From NCBI RefSeq assembly GCF_002943715.1, contig NZ_MQUA01000004.1:1-64000 (forward strand): a stretch of 64,000 bases of DNA. Direction: 5' to 3'. The position numbers and the translations under genes were made by a program. The notes under the pieces are model-generated. The model did no database searches. It had not been told where the DNA came from and worked only from the letters and a program-made list of their open reading frames with translations. Origin of the DNA: Polaribacter filamentus (lineage in GTDB: Bacteria; Bacteroidota; Bacteroidia; Flavobacteriales; Flavobacteriaceae). Below, piece by piece: positions 8,122-18,954 of this stretch (position 1 is the stretch's first letter; every line of letters starts with the position of its first letter).

Positions 8122-10364
8122 ATGAAAAAATAATTATAAATAGTTTCTTGCTATTTATTCCAATCCTAGTCTTTTCTCAAGCAACTTTTACAGGAAAGAT
8201 TATGGATAAAAATAATTCCATTGATAATGCAGGTATTTCTGGCGCTACGGTGCATTGGCTCCATACAAATGTAAGTGCAGTAACCAACGAAAAAGGGTGG
8301 TTTACCATTGCTTATAAGGAAGAATTTAAAAAATTAGTTGTCAATTATTTAGGGTATAAAACAGACACCATAACAATAAATAGTTTGGAACCAATTCATC
8401 ATTTTTTAACCGCAGAAAGCGAATTAGAAGAGGTAACTATTAATACGAGGAGAAAAGCAACTCAAAAATCTTTTTTCTCAACGGCCAATATGTTTACGGT
8501 AAACGCAGAGGAATTATTAAAAGCTGCTTGCTGTAATTTGGCAGAAAGTTTTGAAACAAATCCTTCAATCGACGTTAGTTTTTCTGATGCGTTAACAGGA
8601 ACAAAACAAATACAAATGTTGGGTTTAACGAGTCCTTATTTGTTAATTACACAAGAAAATATTCCTTCAATTAGAGGAGCATCGCAAGCATTCGGACTCA
8701 CATTTACACCAGGAACTTGGGTAGAAAGTATTCAAATTTCAAAAGGTGCAGGTTCTGTAGTAAATGGTTTTGAGAGTATTTCCGGACAAATAAATGCTGA
8801 ATTGGTGAAACCTTTTAGCGATAATAAGTTCTTTTTAAATGCGTTCGGATCTGCAAATGGACGATTCGAATTAAATACACATTTTAATGAAAAAGTTTCA
8901 GAGAAATGGCAAACAGGTTTGTATGTGCATGGAAATTATACCGGTCAAAAGTTTGACATGAATGATGATAATTTTTTAGACATGCCTATATCAAACCAAA
9001 TAAATGTAATGAATAGATGGCAATTTACGGATGCAGAAAAAGGTTGGGTAAGTTTTATAAATGTTCGCTTTTTAAAGGATGAAAAACAAACTGGCGAGCT
9101 TAATTTTAATCCAAAGATAGATAAAGGAACAACCAATTATTGGGGAAGTGAAATTGATACAAAACGTTTTGAAACATCCGCTAAATTAGGCTATGTTTTT
9201 CCTGAAATGCCTTTTCAAAGTATTGGTTTTCAAATTGCGTATAGCAACCATGAACAAGATTCTTATTTTGGATTGAATATATATGATATTCAACATGAAA
9301 GCGTGTATTCTAACATTATTTTTAATTCAATTATTGGTGATACTAGAAACAAATTTAGAACAGGAATTAGTTTTACCTATGATCAATTCAATGAACTTGT
9401 AAACACGACAGATTTTAGTAGAATGGAAAATGATTTTGGAGCATTTTTTGAATATGCATTTGATAATTTAGATAATTTTAGTCTAACAGCAGGTGTAAGA
9501 ATTGATAGGCATAATTTATTAGGGACTTTTATAACACCAAGATTACATCTTAGATATGTGCCTTGGGAAAAAGGTGCTTTTAGAGCTTCTGTTGGAAGAG
9601 GAAAAAGAAGTGCTAATATTTTTGCGGAAAATCAGCAATTATTTGCAAGTTCAAGACAAATAAATATTGATGATATTGGTGGAAATATCTACGGATTAAA
9701 TCCTGAAATTGCATGGAATTATGGAGTTTCCTATTTGCAGCGATTTAATTTATTTGATAAAAAAGGAGATATTACCTTTGACTTTTATCAAACAAACTTT
9801 CAAAATCAGGTAGTGGTAGATTGGGAAAATCCGCAGGAAATTTCTTTTTATGATCTAAACGGAAAAAGTAGTGCCAATAGTTTTCAAGTTGAGGTAAATT
9901 ATACACTTGCAGAACAACTTAATTTAAGAACGGCATACAAGTATTTTGATATTTCTACGGATTTTAAAAACGGTAATTTGCAAAAACCAATTCAGCCTCA
10001 AAATAGGTTTTTTGCAAATATTTCTTACGAAACTTATTTAGAAGATGACGGCAAACAATGGAGGTTTGATGTTACTTTTAATAATATAGGTAAACAACGT
10101 TTGCCAAATACAAGCTCTAATCCTGCTCAATATCAATTGCCAGTTTATTCGGATGCGTATCAATTGTTAAATTCACAAATAACAAAGGTATTTTCGAATA
10201 AGTTTGAGGTGTATATAGGAGCAGAGAATTTAACAAATGTTCAACAGAAAAATCCTATTTTAGCAAGCGATGCTCCTTTTAGTCCTTATTTTGATAGTAC
10301 AATTGTGTATTCTCCAATTTTTGGACGCACAATTTATGCAGGATTAAGATTTAAAATTAAGTAA
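8122..10364 (+). CDS. TonB-dependent receptor, probable metal uptake or export; start disrupted by one base
   Basis: An outer-membrane beta-barrel receptor. The body contains a carboxypeptidase-regulatory-like domain (ATFTGKIMDKNNS to TINSLEP), a plug domain (FSTANMFTVNAEELL, IQMLGLTSPYLLITQENIPS, ISKGAGSVVNGFESISGQIN) and a long barrel ending in FGRTIYAGLRFKIK. The longest intact frame begins at a TTG at 8148. The natural start is the ATG at 8122, where adding one A to the A6 run at 8125-8130 gives MKKIIINSFLLFIPILVFSQ, a clear signal peptide joined to the rest. It sits between the HYC_CC_PP gene and the HMA gene, suggesting copper or a similar ion or its chelate as substrate. The substrate is inferred only. 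Confidence 0.88.
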
Positions 10365-10520
10365 TTTAAAAACTAATAAATAATTACATATTGCTTCAAA
10401 CGAGTTTATAAGGAACGAATAGATTTATATCGAGAAGTTTTTAATTTTATCGATCTATTTTCTTTCACCTAAAATCCAAAGAAAACATTAAAAAAGTATA
10501 ACTAAAAAAATCAATAAAAA

Positions 10521-10940
10521 ATGAAAAAAATAATATTCATAGTAAGTATCGTAATGATTGGCTTTTCAGCACAATCACAAGAAATAAAAAAGAACAAAAA
10601 TGCTAAAGTATCTTTTGAAGTGGATGGAATTTGCGGCATGTGTAAAAAAAGAATTGAAACTGCCGCTTTACAATCGAAAGGTGTAAAATATGCAATTTGG
10701 AGTGTAGAAACTCATCAATTAAATTTAATTATGGATGAACGTAAAACGGATTTAAAAACCATACAAAATGCTATTTTGGAAGTTGGTCACGATGTTGTTG
10801 GTTTTGAAAATAAGAAACTAAAAGCCACAGACGAAGCTTATAATTCGGTTCATCCTTGCTGTAAATACAGAGATGAAGAAATTGTTTTAGACCATGAAGG
10901 CGAGTTGAAAAAGCAAAAAAAGGAGATTAAAAAGAATTAA
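10521..10940 (+). CDS. Secreted heavy-metal-associated (HMA) domain protein
   Basis: 139 residues with a signal peptide (residues 1-19, cleavage after AQS) and an HMA fold carrying the metal-binding CGMC at residues 38-41. A second cysteine pair, HPCCKY, lies near the C-terminus, followed by a lysine-rich tail. HMA domains bind Cu(I) or related soft metals, so this is likely a periplasmic metal chaperone. It follows the TonB receptor after a 156-base gap. Together with the HYC_CC_PP protein this forms a compact metal-handling group. Confidence 0.82.
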   Translation: MKKIIFIVSIVMIGFSAQSQEIKKNKNAKVSFEVDGICGMCKKRIETAALQSKGVKYAIWSVETHQLNLIMDERKTDLKTIQNAILEVGHDVVGFENKKLKATDEAYNSVHPCCKYRDEEIVLDHEGELKKQKKEIKKN

Positions 10941-10968
10941 TTTGAACTATTATTTTTTAAGTTAAATA

Positions 10969-11946
10969 ATGATATTAGATAAAAAACATACAGAAGATTT
11001 AGAAATATTAGGTGAAAAAATAAAACTTGGAGAAAGTAGAAAGCTTAATTTTAATACTGCAACTTTATTTACAGGCACACCAGTAGAAGTACCCGTATTT
11101 ATAGAAAGATCAATAAATCCTGGGCCAACCGTTTTAATTACAGCAGGTATTCATGGGGATGAGATTAATGGAATGGAGATTGTTAGAGAAATTTTAACCC
11201 ATAAATTAAACAGACCTATAAGAGGAACAATAATTTGTATGCCAATCGTTAATATTTTTGGGTTTATTAATAAATCAAGATTTTTTCCTGATGGTAGGGA
11301 TTTAAATAGGCAGTTTCCTGGAAATTCAAAAGGATCTTTGGCAAGTAGATTTGCCTATAATTTTTCTAAAGAAATTTTACCGCTTGCGGATTTTTGTCTA
11401 GATTTTCATACAGGTGGGGCAGATCGTTACAATGCAGCACAAATTAGAATAGAACAGGATAATGAAGTTGTCGCTAAATTAGCATCTATATTTAATGCGC
11501 CTTTTACCTTGTATGGTGATCAAATAGAAGGTTCTTACCGCGAATTGTGTAATAAAATGAACATTCCGATTTTGTTAAACGAAAGTGGAAAAAGTTTAAG
11601 TTTAGATAAAGTAATTTGCAAAGAGGCTTTAAACGGAGTGAAAAGAGTTCTGGCTCATTTAGAAATGTTGAATCCAAAAATTGAAGTTCCAGCAATTGTT
11701 AAGAAGAGTATTTTTATAAATGACACGCATTGGATGCGTGCTGATTGTTCTGGTTTTTTACACATAAAAACAAACTTACAGGATTTTGTAACTAAAGATC
11801 AATTGATTGCTAGAATTTCAGATCCTTTTGGAGCTGTAAGTCACCCGGTTTTAGCAACAAATGATGGGTATATTATAAATATTAATCAAGCACCAATGGT
11901 GTATCAAGGAGATGCAATATTTCATATTTCCACCAAGACTGAGTAG
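10969..11946 (+). CDS. Succinylglutamate desuccinylase / aspartoacylase family hydrolase
   Basis: A zinc-dependent amidohydrolase of the M14-like AstE/ASPA superfamily, 325 residues. Zinc ligands are visible in AGIHGDEINGMEI (His62, Glu65) and in LDFHTGG (near residue 148). The catalytic-region Glu is probably in LLNESGKSL. A C-terminal beta-rich domain (GFLHIKTNLQDFV, DGYIININQAP) is typical of the family. The substrate is not known; members act on N-acylated amino acids or peptides. It lies 28 bases after the HMA gene, possibly in the same transcript, and ends at a bidirectional terminator shared with groL. Confidence 0.85.
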   Translation: MILDKKHTEDLEILGEKIKLGESRKLNFNTATLFTGTPVEVPVFIERSINPGPTVLITAGIHGDEINGMEIVREILTHKLNRPIRGTIICMPIVNIFGFINKSRFFPDGRDLNRQFPGNSKGSLASRFAYNFSKEILPLADFCLDFHTGGADRYNAAQIRIEQDNEVVAKLASIFNAPFTLYGDQIEGSYRELCNKMNIPILLNESGKSLSLDKVICKEALNGVKRVLAHLEMLNPKIEVPAIVKKSIFINDTHWMRADCSGFLHIKTNLQDFVTKDQLIARISDPFGAVSHPVLATNDGYIININQAPMVYQGDAIFHISTKTE

Positions 11947-11984
11947 CTATAAATTTATTAGAAATAAATACGTTAGGCATTTTA

Positions 11985-12023
11985 AAAAGTAAAAGCTCGA
12001 GAATTTCTCGAGCTTTTACTTTT
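11985..12023. terminator. Bidirectional rho-independent terminator
   Basis: A near-perfect inverted repeat (arms agtaaaagctcgaga and tctcgagcttttact, loop att) flanked by A and T runs. It lies between the converging aspartoacylase-family gene and groL, so it can stop transcription from both sides. Confidence 0.85.
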
Positions 12024-12040
12024 ATTTACAATAAATTGAA

Positions 12041-13675
<1,635 letters not shown>

Positions 13676-13700
13676 TTATTTTGCTTTTAGCTGTTAGCAC

Positions 13701-13770
13701 TTGGCTTTTGGCTAAAAAGAATTAATATGAATTTTGTTTTTTTTGCTAAAGGCTAGTTGCCAAAAGCCAA
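13701..13770. repeat. Inverted repeat in the groS-groL gap
   Basis: The 12-base arms ttggcttttggc (13701-13712) and gccaaaagccaa (13759-13770) are exact reverse complements around a 46-base T-rich loop. The flanks also contain related fragments (ttagctgttagc, gctaaaggctag). It resembles the intergenic gctaaaagcc-type repeats common in flavobacteria. It could act as a processing or attenuating hairpin that sets the groS to groL ratio. That role is inference. Confidence 0.5.
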
Positions 13771-13777
13771 TTTCAAT

Positions 13778-14053
13778 TTATATAATCGCTAAAATATCAG
13801 ATTCACGCATCATTAAATAATCTTTGCCTTCTAATTTTAAATCAGAACCACCATATTTACTATATAAAACAGTGTCACCAACTTTTACAGTTAAAGGTTC
13901 GTCTTTTTTGCCAGTTCCAATAGCTACGACAGTTCCTTGTTGTGGTTTTTCTTTTGCATTGTCTGGTATAATTAATCCAGATGCTGTTCTTGTTTCTGCT
14001 GGAGCAGGTTCTATAAGAACTCTGTCTGCTAAAGGTTTAATGTTTAATCCCAT
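13778..14053 (-). CDS. groS: Co-chaperonin GroES (10 kDa)
   Basis: The lid of the GroEL chamber, 91 residues. It has the expected opening [14 protein letters not shown], the mobile-loop region [20 protein letters not shown], and the closing [20 protein letters not shown]. It lies directly upstream of groL in the same direction. No CIRCE element was recognised in the upstream gap (14054-14175). Confidence 0.97.
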   Translation of the reverse strand: MGLNIKPLADRVLIEPAPAETRTASGLIIPDNAKEKPQQGTVVAIGTGKKDEPLTVKVGDTVLYSKYGGSDLKLEGKDYLMMRESDILAII

Positions 14054-14175
14054 TTTTTATATAATTTTGATTAATTAAATTAAGTATTATTAATGATTTA
14101 ATGTTCAGAAACTATGCCACTTGTTTTAAACTGACATTTTTTCGTACATTGAATTTAAAGCTAAATTTTGAACAT

Positions 14176-14212
14176 AAAAAATGCCAACGTGTCATTTACG
14201 TTGGCATTTTTT
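14176..14212 (-). terminator. Rho-independent terminator after secG
   Basis: A strong 15-base inverted repeat (arms aaaaaatgccaacgt at 14176-14190 and acgttggcatttttt at 14198-14212) with a 7-base loop and terminal A and T runs. It separates the secG gene group from groS. Confidence 0.85.
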
Positions 14213-14229
14213 AAGTTCTTTTTTAAAGA

Positions 14230-14565
14230 TTACTTTACCGTGTCTTTAGTTGTAGAAGTTGTATTATTTATAGGAGTTGAGGTAGATTCAATTCCATCTA
14301 AAGTATTGTCTAAATTAACATTATTTGATCCTGCTCTAGGAATCGCAAAATTTGATAATAAAATCAAAGCAAACATTGCAATACCAAGTGTCCAAGTTGT
14401 TCTGTCTAAGAAGTTATTTGTGTTTTGCACACCACCTAAAGATTGCGCTCCACCACCTCCAAAAGAAGAAGATAAGCCTCCACCTTTAGGATTTTGAACC
14501 ATAACAATTAAGATTAAAGCTATTGCTACAATCAAAATTAGAATTAAAAATGCTGTATAACTCAT
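14230..14565 (-). CDS. secG: Preprotein translocase subunit SecG
   Basis: A small inner-membrane subunit of the SecYEG channel, 111 residues with two membrane segments (about residues 2-22 and 56-72). The SecG signature MVQNPKGGGLSSSFGGGG is followed by a Thr/Ser-rich C-terminal tail typical of Bacteroidota SecG. Its ATG overlaps the stop of the preceding TPR-like gene by 4 bases, so the two are translationally coupled. Confidence 0.95.
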   Translation of the reverse strand: MSYTAFLILILIVAIALILIVMVQNPKGGGLSSSFGGGGAQSLGGVQNTNNFLDRTTWTLGIAMFALILLSNFAIPRAGSNNVNLDNTLDGIESTSTPINNTTSTTKDTVK

Positions 14566-15326
14566 GATTTATTTTTTTGTAAAATTTGTATTCTTTTAAT
14601 TTGGTCTGCAAAGAAACCACTTTTTTCTGGATATTTCAAACTTAAAATTCTATAAGCTTGTATTGCATTTTCATATTTCTTTTGTTCTAGATATACTTTT
14701 GCTAAAGTTTCTGTCATTAAAGACGAATCTTGTTTGTTCTGAGTAACTAAAACACTCAAGTTCTTATCTTTTGATAAAGGCGCTATTTTCGGATTATTTT
14801 CTATAAACTTCTCAATGATACTCTTTTTTTTGTGAGCTTCATCTGTTGCAGTTTCTTCTCTAATAATGGGTGTTTTTGTTGATAATTGCAACCATTGATT
14901 AAAAGAAAAAGTCTCTGATTCTGTAAACGGAATAGGTTTACCAATTTCTAATTTTTCTTCAGACAATTCTATCGGTTTAGAAACTGTTTCAGGTACTATT
15001 TCAATATTTTTAATTAAATTATCAGAAGGATTTTCTTCTAAAGTTATTGCTGATATTTCTGGGTGATTTTCTTCTTTTTGAGTATTGTTGAATACTTTTG
15101 AAGTTATAAAATCGAACAAAACAGTTCTATCAGTTGTATGAGCTGCCGTTACTTTTAATTCGTTATTGTATTTAAAACTGTTTTGATTTTTTAATCCTTT
15201 TAAATACAAAACTCTAGCCGATTGAAAATATGGGAATTCATCAATTACAGACTTTAATTCAGCAGTTTCTAGTTGCTTAATTAAATGATTATTTTCTATG
15301 AATTTTATGATAGTATTTGATTCCAA
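14562..15326 (-). CDS. Hypothetical protein with C-terminal TPR-like repeat
   Basis: A 254-residue protein without a signal peptide. The C-terminal third (TETLAKVYLEQKKYENAIQA, then YRILSLKYPEKSGFFADQI) has the spacing of a TPR helix pair, suggesting protein-protein contacts. The N-terminal part shows FPYFQSARVLYLKGL, as seen in flavobacterial proteins at this locus. It sits between lptE and secG and overlaps secG by 4 bases. A role linked to envelope biogenesis is suggested by position only. Confidence 0.75.
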   Translation of the reverse strand: MESNTIIKFIENNHLIKQLETAELKSVIDEFPYFQSARVLYLKGLKNQNSFKYNNELKVTAAHTTDRTVLFDFITSKVFNNTQKEENHPEISAITLEENPSDNLIKNIEIVPETVSKPIELSEEKLEIGKPIPFTESETFSFNQWLQLSTKTPIIREETATDEAHKKKSIIEKFIENNPKIAPLSKDKNLSVLVTQNKQDSSLMTETLAKVYLEQKKYENAIQAYRILSLKYPEKSGFFADQIKRIQILQKNKS

Positions 15327-15354
15327 ATTTTTAAATTTCTTCTAACTTCTTAGG

Positions 15355-15860
15355 TTACCATTTTGCAACGGAAGCATTAAATATATCTTGCGTAAGTCGT
15401 TCTACAATTTCATCTAAAGCCGCTTCTAAAACACTTCCGGTAAGTTGAGAATTTGCTCCATAATCAGAATAAAAAGAAAATGTTTTTTCGAAATCGTCTT
15501 TAACTTCTAATTTATTTATAAAACGAACATTTACAGTAACGGTTAATCTATTTTGAGCTGCTGTTTGGTTCGATGTTCCACTCATTGGTGTCACTCTATA
15601 CTCTGTAATTTCCCCGCTAAAATGTAAATCGCCGTTAGAGCCTGTAAGCGTTAAATTTGTTTGACGTGTAAATAAATCTTGCAAGTCATTTGTAAATCGC
15701 TGTGTTAAAACAGGTTCTACTAAAGGAGCTTGATTTTGGAAAAAATCTATCTGAATTGTTTTTGCATCACCAGTATTTCCGCCGGTAAAAGAGTACGCGC
15801 CACAAGCAACTAATAATAAGGTGCTTATTGAGAATACTGTTATGTAGAATATTTTTTCAT
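15355..15860 (-). CDS. lptE: LPS assembly lipoprotein LptE; start region disrupted by one base
   Basis: An outer-membrane lipoprotein that plugs the LptD barrel and helps place LPS in the outer leaflet. The body shows a lipobox (LLLVACG), then AYSFTGG, QIDFFQNQAPLVEP and QDLFTRQTNLTL, matching Bacteroidota LptE. An intact frame can be extended to an upstream start at 15885, but that gives an odd basic leader. The ATG at 15858-15860 gives MKKIFYITVFSISTLLLVAC once one T is added to the T6 run at 15852-15857. This is a much better lipoprotein signal, so I prefer that start. It lies between the sigma-54 activator and the TPR-like gene. Confidence 0.83.
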
Positions 15861-15963
15861 AATTTTTTAAATGTCCTCGATACAATTTTGATGAAAAATC
15901 AAAATCACTCGAACGGATAATTTTAACATAAGCAATTCAAGGGCTGATCAATTAAACGATTCT

Positions 15964-17187
15964 TTAAAGATCATATTGTTTTATTTTTCGATAAAGAGTC
16001 CTTTCAGAAATCCCTAGTTCTTTGGCTGCTAATTTACGTTTATTACTGTTTTTTTCTAGAGATTTTTTAATCATTTCAACCTCTTTGTCTTGTAAAGATA
16101 AAGATTCATCTTCTTCAATAGTCTCAATAAAATCATACTCTTTTTCTTCGGATGAATTTTGAGGAATATTTAAAACTTCAAAATTTGAATTTTTTGAATT
16201 GCTGCTGCCGTAAATTTTTTCAATTAATTGATGATTTTCTTCTTGAACTTCTTCAATATTTTCATTTTTCAATAAACCTAATGTCAACTTCTTTAAATCG
16301 CTGATATCATTACGCATGTCAAATAAAATTTTATACATGATGTCACGCTCGGTAGAGAAATCATTCTCTTTCTTGCCACCAATAACTGCAGGGAAATTCC
16401 CTTTATTATTAGGTAAATATTGTTGCATTTTTGCACCGGAAACCACTCTTTCTTCTTCAATCACAGAAATTTGTTCTGCTAAATTTTTTAACTGACGAAT
16501 ATTTCCTGGAAAACGATATTTTAATAAAATAGCAACCGCATTATCATCTAATCGAATAGAAGGCATTCTGTATTTTTGCGCAAAATCTGATGCAAATTTT
16601 CGAAACAATAAATGAATATCTTCATTACGATTTCTTAATGCTGGCAAATGAATCTCAACAGTACTTAATCGATAATATAAATCTTCTCTAAATTTTTCTT
16701 TTTCAATAGCAGATTCCATATTAACGTTGGTCGCAGCTACGATTCTAACATTTGTTTTTAATACTTTAGATGAGCCTACTTTTATAAACTCGCCATTTTC
16801 TAAAACACGTAATAAACGAACTTGAGTTGTTAAAGGCAATTCACCAACTTCATCCAAAAAAATTGTGCCGCCATCAGCAACTTCAAAATATCCTTTTCTG
16901 TCCTGAACGGCGCCTGTAAAAGAACCTTTTTCATGACCAAAAAGTTCACTGTCAATTGTTCCTTCCGGAATTGCACCGCAGTTTACGGCAATATATTTTG
17001 CGTGCTTTCTGTGTGATAATGAATGTATAATTTTTGGAATATTTTCTTTTCCAACACCACTTTCTCCGGTAACCAAAACAGAAATATCTGTTGGTGCAAC
17101 TCGTACCGCTTTTTCTATAGCTCTATCAAGTTGCACATCGTTACCAATGATGCCAAAACGTTGTTTTATTGCTTGTATGTTCTCCAT
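15964..17187 (-). CDS. Sigma-54-interacting transcriptional activator
   Basis: A 407-residue AAA+ enhancer-binding protein for RpoN-dependent promoters. It begins almost directly with the AAA+ domain: Walker A GESGVGKE near residue 40, the sigma-54 contact loop as GSFTGA (the usual form is GAFTGA), and Walker B GGTIFLDEVGEL near 107. An arginine-finger region follows, then the C-terminal Fis-type HTH NKRKLAAKELGISERTLYRK. There is no N-terminal receiver or sensory domain, so activity is probably set by expression or by a partner. It is encoded upstream of lptE and secG. Targets are unknown. Confidence 0.92.
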   Translation of the reverse strand: MENIQAIKQRFGIIGNDVQLDRAIEKAVRVAPTDISVLVTGESGVGKENIPKIIHSLSHRKHAKYIAVNCGAIPEGTIDSELFGHEKGSFTGAVQDRKGYFEVADGGTIFLDEVGELPLTTQVRLLRVLENGEFIKVGSSKVLKTNVRIVAATNVNMESAIEKEKFREDLYYRLSTVEIHLPALRNRNEDIHLLFRKFASDFAQKYRMPSIRLDDNAVAILLKYRFPGNIRQLKNLAEQISVIEEERVVSGAKMQQYLPNNKGNFPAVIGGKKENDFSTERDIMYKILFDMRNDISDLKKLTLGLLKNENIEEVQEENHQLIEKIYGSSNSKNSNFEVLNIPQNSSEEKEYDFIETIEEDESLSLQDKEVEMIKKSLEKNSNKRKLAAKELGISERTLYRKIKQYDL

Positions 17188-17191
17188 GAAT

Positions 17192-17301
17192 AAGCCCCTT
17201 TTAATTTCCCCAAAGGGGAAAACACTCTTGTGTTAATATTCTCTTCTTTTTTTTTGACCATAACAGTTCCCTTCGCTTGGGAAGGATTAAGGATGGGCTT
17301 T
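17192..17301. repeat. Flavobacterial intergenic inverted-repeat element (MITE-like)
   Basis: A 110-base non-coding stretch between miaB and the sigma-54 activator. It is bounded by complementary ends (aagcccc at the left, gggctt at the right) and contains the internal palindromes ttccccaaaggggaa and ttcccttcgcttgggaa. The pattern resembles short interspersed repeats that I recall in many flavobacterial genomes. The right end touches the miaB stop codon. No coding capacity was seen. Confidence 0.5.
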
Positions 17302-18754
17302 AATTATTATCAGAATACCCAACCACAGTTCCTTTTAAGGTTGCGGAGGTACAATCTTCTACTTTTAATAGTACAAAATCACCTAATTTATAATCGTCTT
17401 TTGGAAAAACAGCTACGGTGTTTTGCGTATTTCTACCTTTCCATTCATTCGGATTCTTCTTAGAAGTTCCTTCAATTAAAAATTCTTCAACCTTACCTAA
17501 ATGTTGCTGAGTTCTATACAAAGCGTGTTCTTGCTGTAAATCTATAATTTCTTGTAATCTTCGTTTTTTAACTTTATGCGGCACATCATCTACCATCTTC
17601 TTAGCAGCTAAAGTTCCGGGTCTTTCAGAATAGGCAAACATAAATCCGAAGTCATATTTTACATACTCCATCAACTCTAAAGTATCTTGATGATCTTCTT
17701 CGGTCTCGCCACAAAAACCAACAATCATGTCTTGTGATAAAGACATTTCTGGAATGATTTTAAAAATATTATCAACCAACGTTTTGTATTCTTCTCGCGT
17801 ATGCTGTCTGTTCATCGCTTTCAGCATTTTGTTGCTTCCACTTTGAACCGGTAAATGCAAATATTTACAAATATTTCTATGTTTTGCCATCGTGTGAATC
17901 ACGTCTAAACTCATGTCTTGCGGATTAGAAGTTGCAAAACGAAAACGCGTTTTTGGAAATCTAGTAGCACACATATCTAACAATTGAGCAAAGTTAACAG
18001 CTGTTGCTTGCGCCATTTCTGATGCTTTGTTTAAATCTTTTTTTAAACCACCACCAAACCATAAAAAACTATCTACATTCTGACCTAGAAGTGTAATTTC
18101 TTTAAAGTTTTTATCAACCATAGATTGTATTTCCTCTAAAATACTCTTCGGATCTCTGCTTCTTTCGCGTCCGCGAGTAAAAGGAACCACACAAAAAGTA
18201 CACATATTATCACAACCCCTCGTAATTGAAACAAATGCGGTTACTCCGTTTGAATTTAATCGAACAGGAGAAACATCACCATAGGTTTCTTCTTTTGATA
18301 AAATTACATTTACTGCGTCTCTGCCTTCTTCAATTTCTGCTAATAAGTTAGGTAAATCCCTGTAAGCGTCTGGTCCTACAACCAAATCAACAATTTTTTC
18401 TTCCTCTAAAAACTTTTCTTTTAAGCGTTCTGCCATACATCCCAAAACACCAACTTTCATATTTTTGTTGATTTTTTTTACGGCATTGTATTTTTGCAAA
18501 CGCTTTCTAACCGTTGTTTCTGCTTTTTCACGAATTGAGCACGTATTTACCAGCACTAAATCTGCTTCTTCTAAGAATTGTGTGGTGTTATAACCTTGTT
18601 CTGCTAGAATTGATGCAACGATCTCACTATCATTCATATTCATTTGACAGCCATAGCTTTCAATGAATAATTTCTTGCCATTTTGTGCTTTATTTTCGGT
18701 TACAAGTGCTTTACCTTGTAATTTTTCGTCTATGATTTTTTCTACGTGTTGCAT
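17300..18754 (-). CDS. miaB: tRNA-2-methylthio-N6-dimethylallyladenosine synthase MiaB
   Basis: A radical-SAM methylthiotransferase that modifies A37 of tRNAs. The N-terminal UPF0004 domain has cluster cysteines in ESYGCQMNMNDSE, LVNTCSIREKAE and GVLGCMAERL. The radical-SAM motif is CDNMCTFCVVPFTRGRERS. A C-terminal TRAM domain covers about residues 410-480. The 484 residues are full length. The upstream gap to topA (18755-18954) is divergent and holds promoters for both genes. Confidence 0.96.
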   Translation of the reverse strand: MQHVEKIIDEKLQGKALVTENKAQNGKKLFIESYGCQMNMNDSEIVASILAEQGYNTTQFLEEADLVLVNTCSIREKAETTVRKRLQKYNAVKKINKNMKVGVLGCMAERLKEKFLEEEKIVDLVVGPDAYRDLPNLLAEIEEGRDAVNVILSKEETYGDVSPVRLNSNGVTAFVSITRGCDNMCTFCVVPFTRGRERSRDPKSILEEIQSMVDKNFKEITLLGQNVDSFLWFGGGLKKDLNKASEMAQATAVNFAQLLDMCATRFPKTRFRFATSNPQDMSLDVIHTMAKHRNICKYLHLPVQSGSNKMLKAMNRQHTREEYKTLVDNIFKIIPEMSLSQDMIVGFCGETEEDHQDTLELMEYVKYDFGFMFAYSERPGTLAAKKMVDDVPHKVKKRRLQEIIDLQQEHALYRTQQHLGKVEEFLIEGTSKKNPNEWKGRNTQNTVAVFPKDDYKLGDFVLLKVEDCTSATLKGTVVGYSDNN

Positions 18755-18894
18755 GAATCAATTTTTCATTTAAAAAAAACAAAGATACAACCAAAAATTA
18801 TTTTTTATGACAGATTGGCAGAAAATATATTGTTGTATTTCTGTTAATTATTTATCGAAAATTGAGGAAATAATTTTTTTTAAAAAAAACTACA

Positions 18895-18902
18895 TACTTT
18901 TG
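18895..18902 (+). promoter_or_regulatory. Bacteroidetes-type -7 element upstream of topA
   Basis: The sequence tacttttg matches the TAnnTTTG -7 consensus used by the primary Bacteroidota sigma factor and lies 52 bases before the topA ATG. No good TTG -33 element is at the usual distance, only a T-rich run. Confidence 0.4.
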
Positions 18903-18954
18903 CATTCTTAAAGCATACAGTTTATAGTGTGTTTTTTCGACAAAAGAAAGATAT

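Noticed and set aside
14054..14175. CIRCE heat-shock operator before groS
   Set aside because: No TTAGCACTC-N9-GAGTGCTAA-like inverted repeat is visible in the gap.
15964..17187. Possible two-component NtrC-type regulator
   Set aside because: No receiver domain is present. The protein starts almost directly with the AAA+ domain, so it was called a sigma-54 activator without phosphorelay input.
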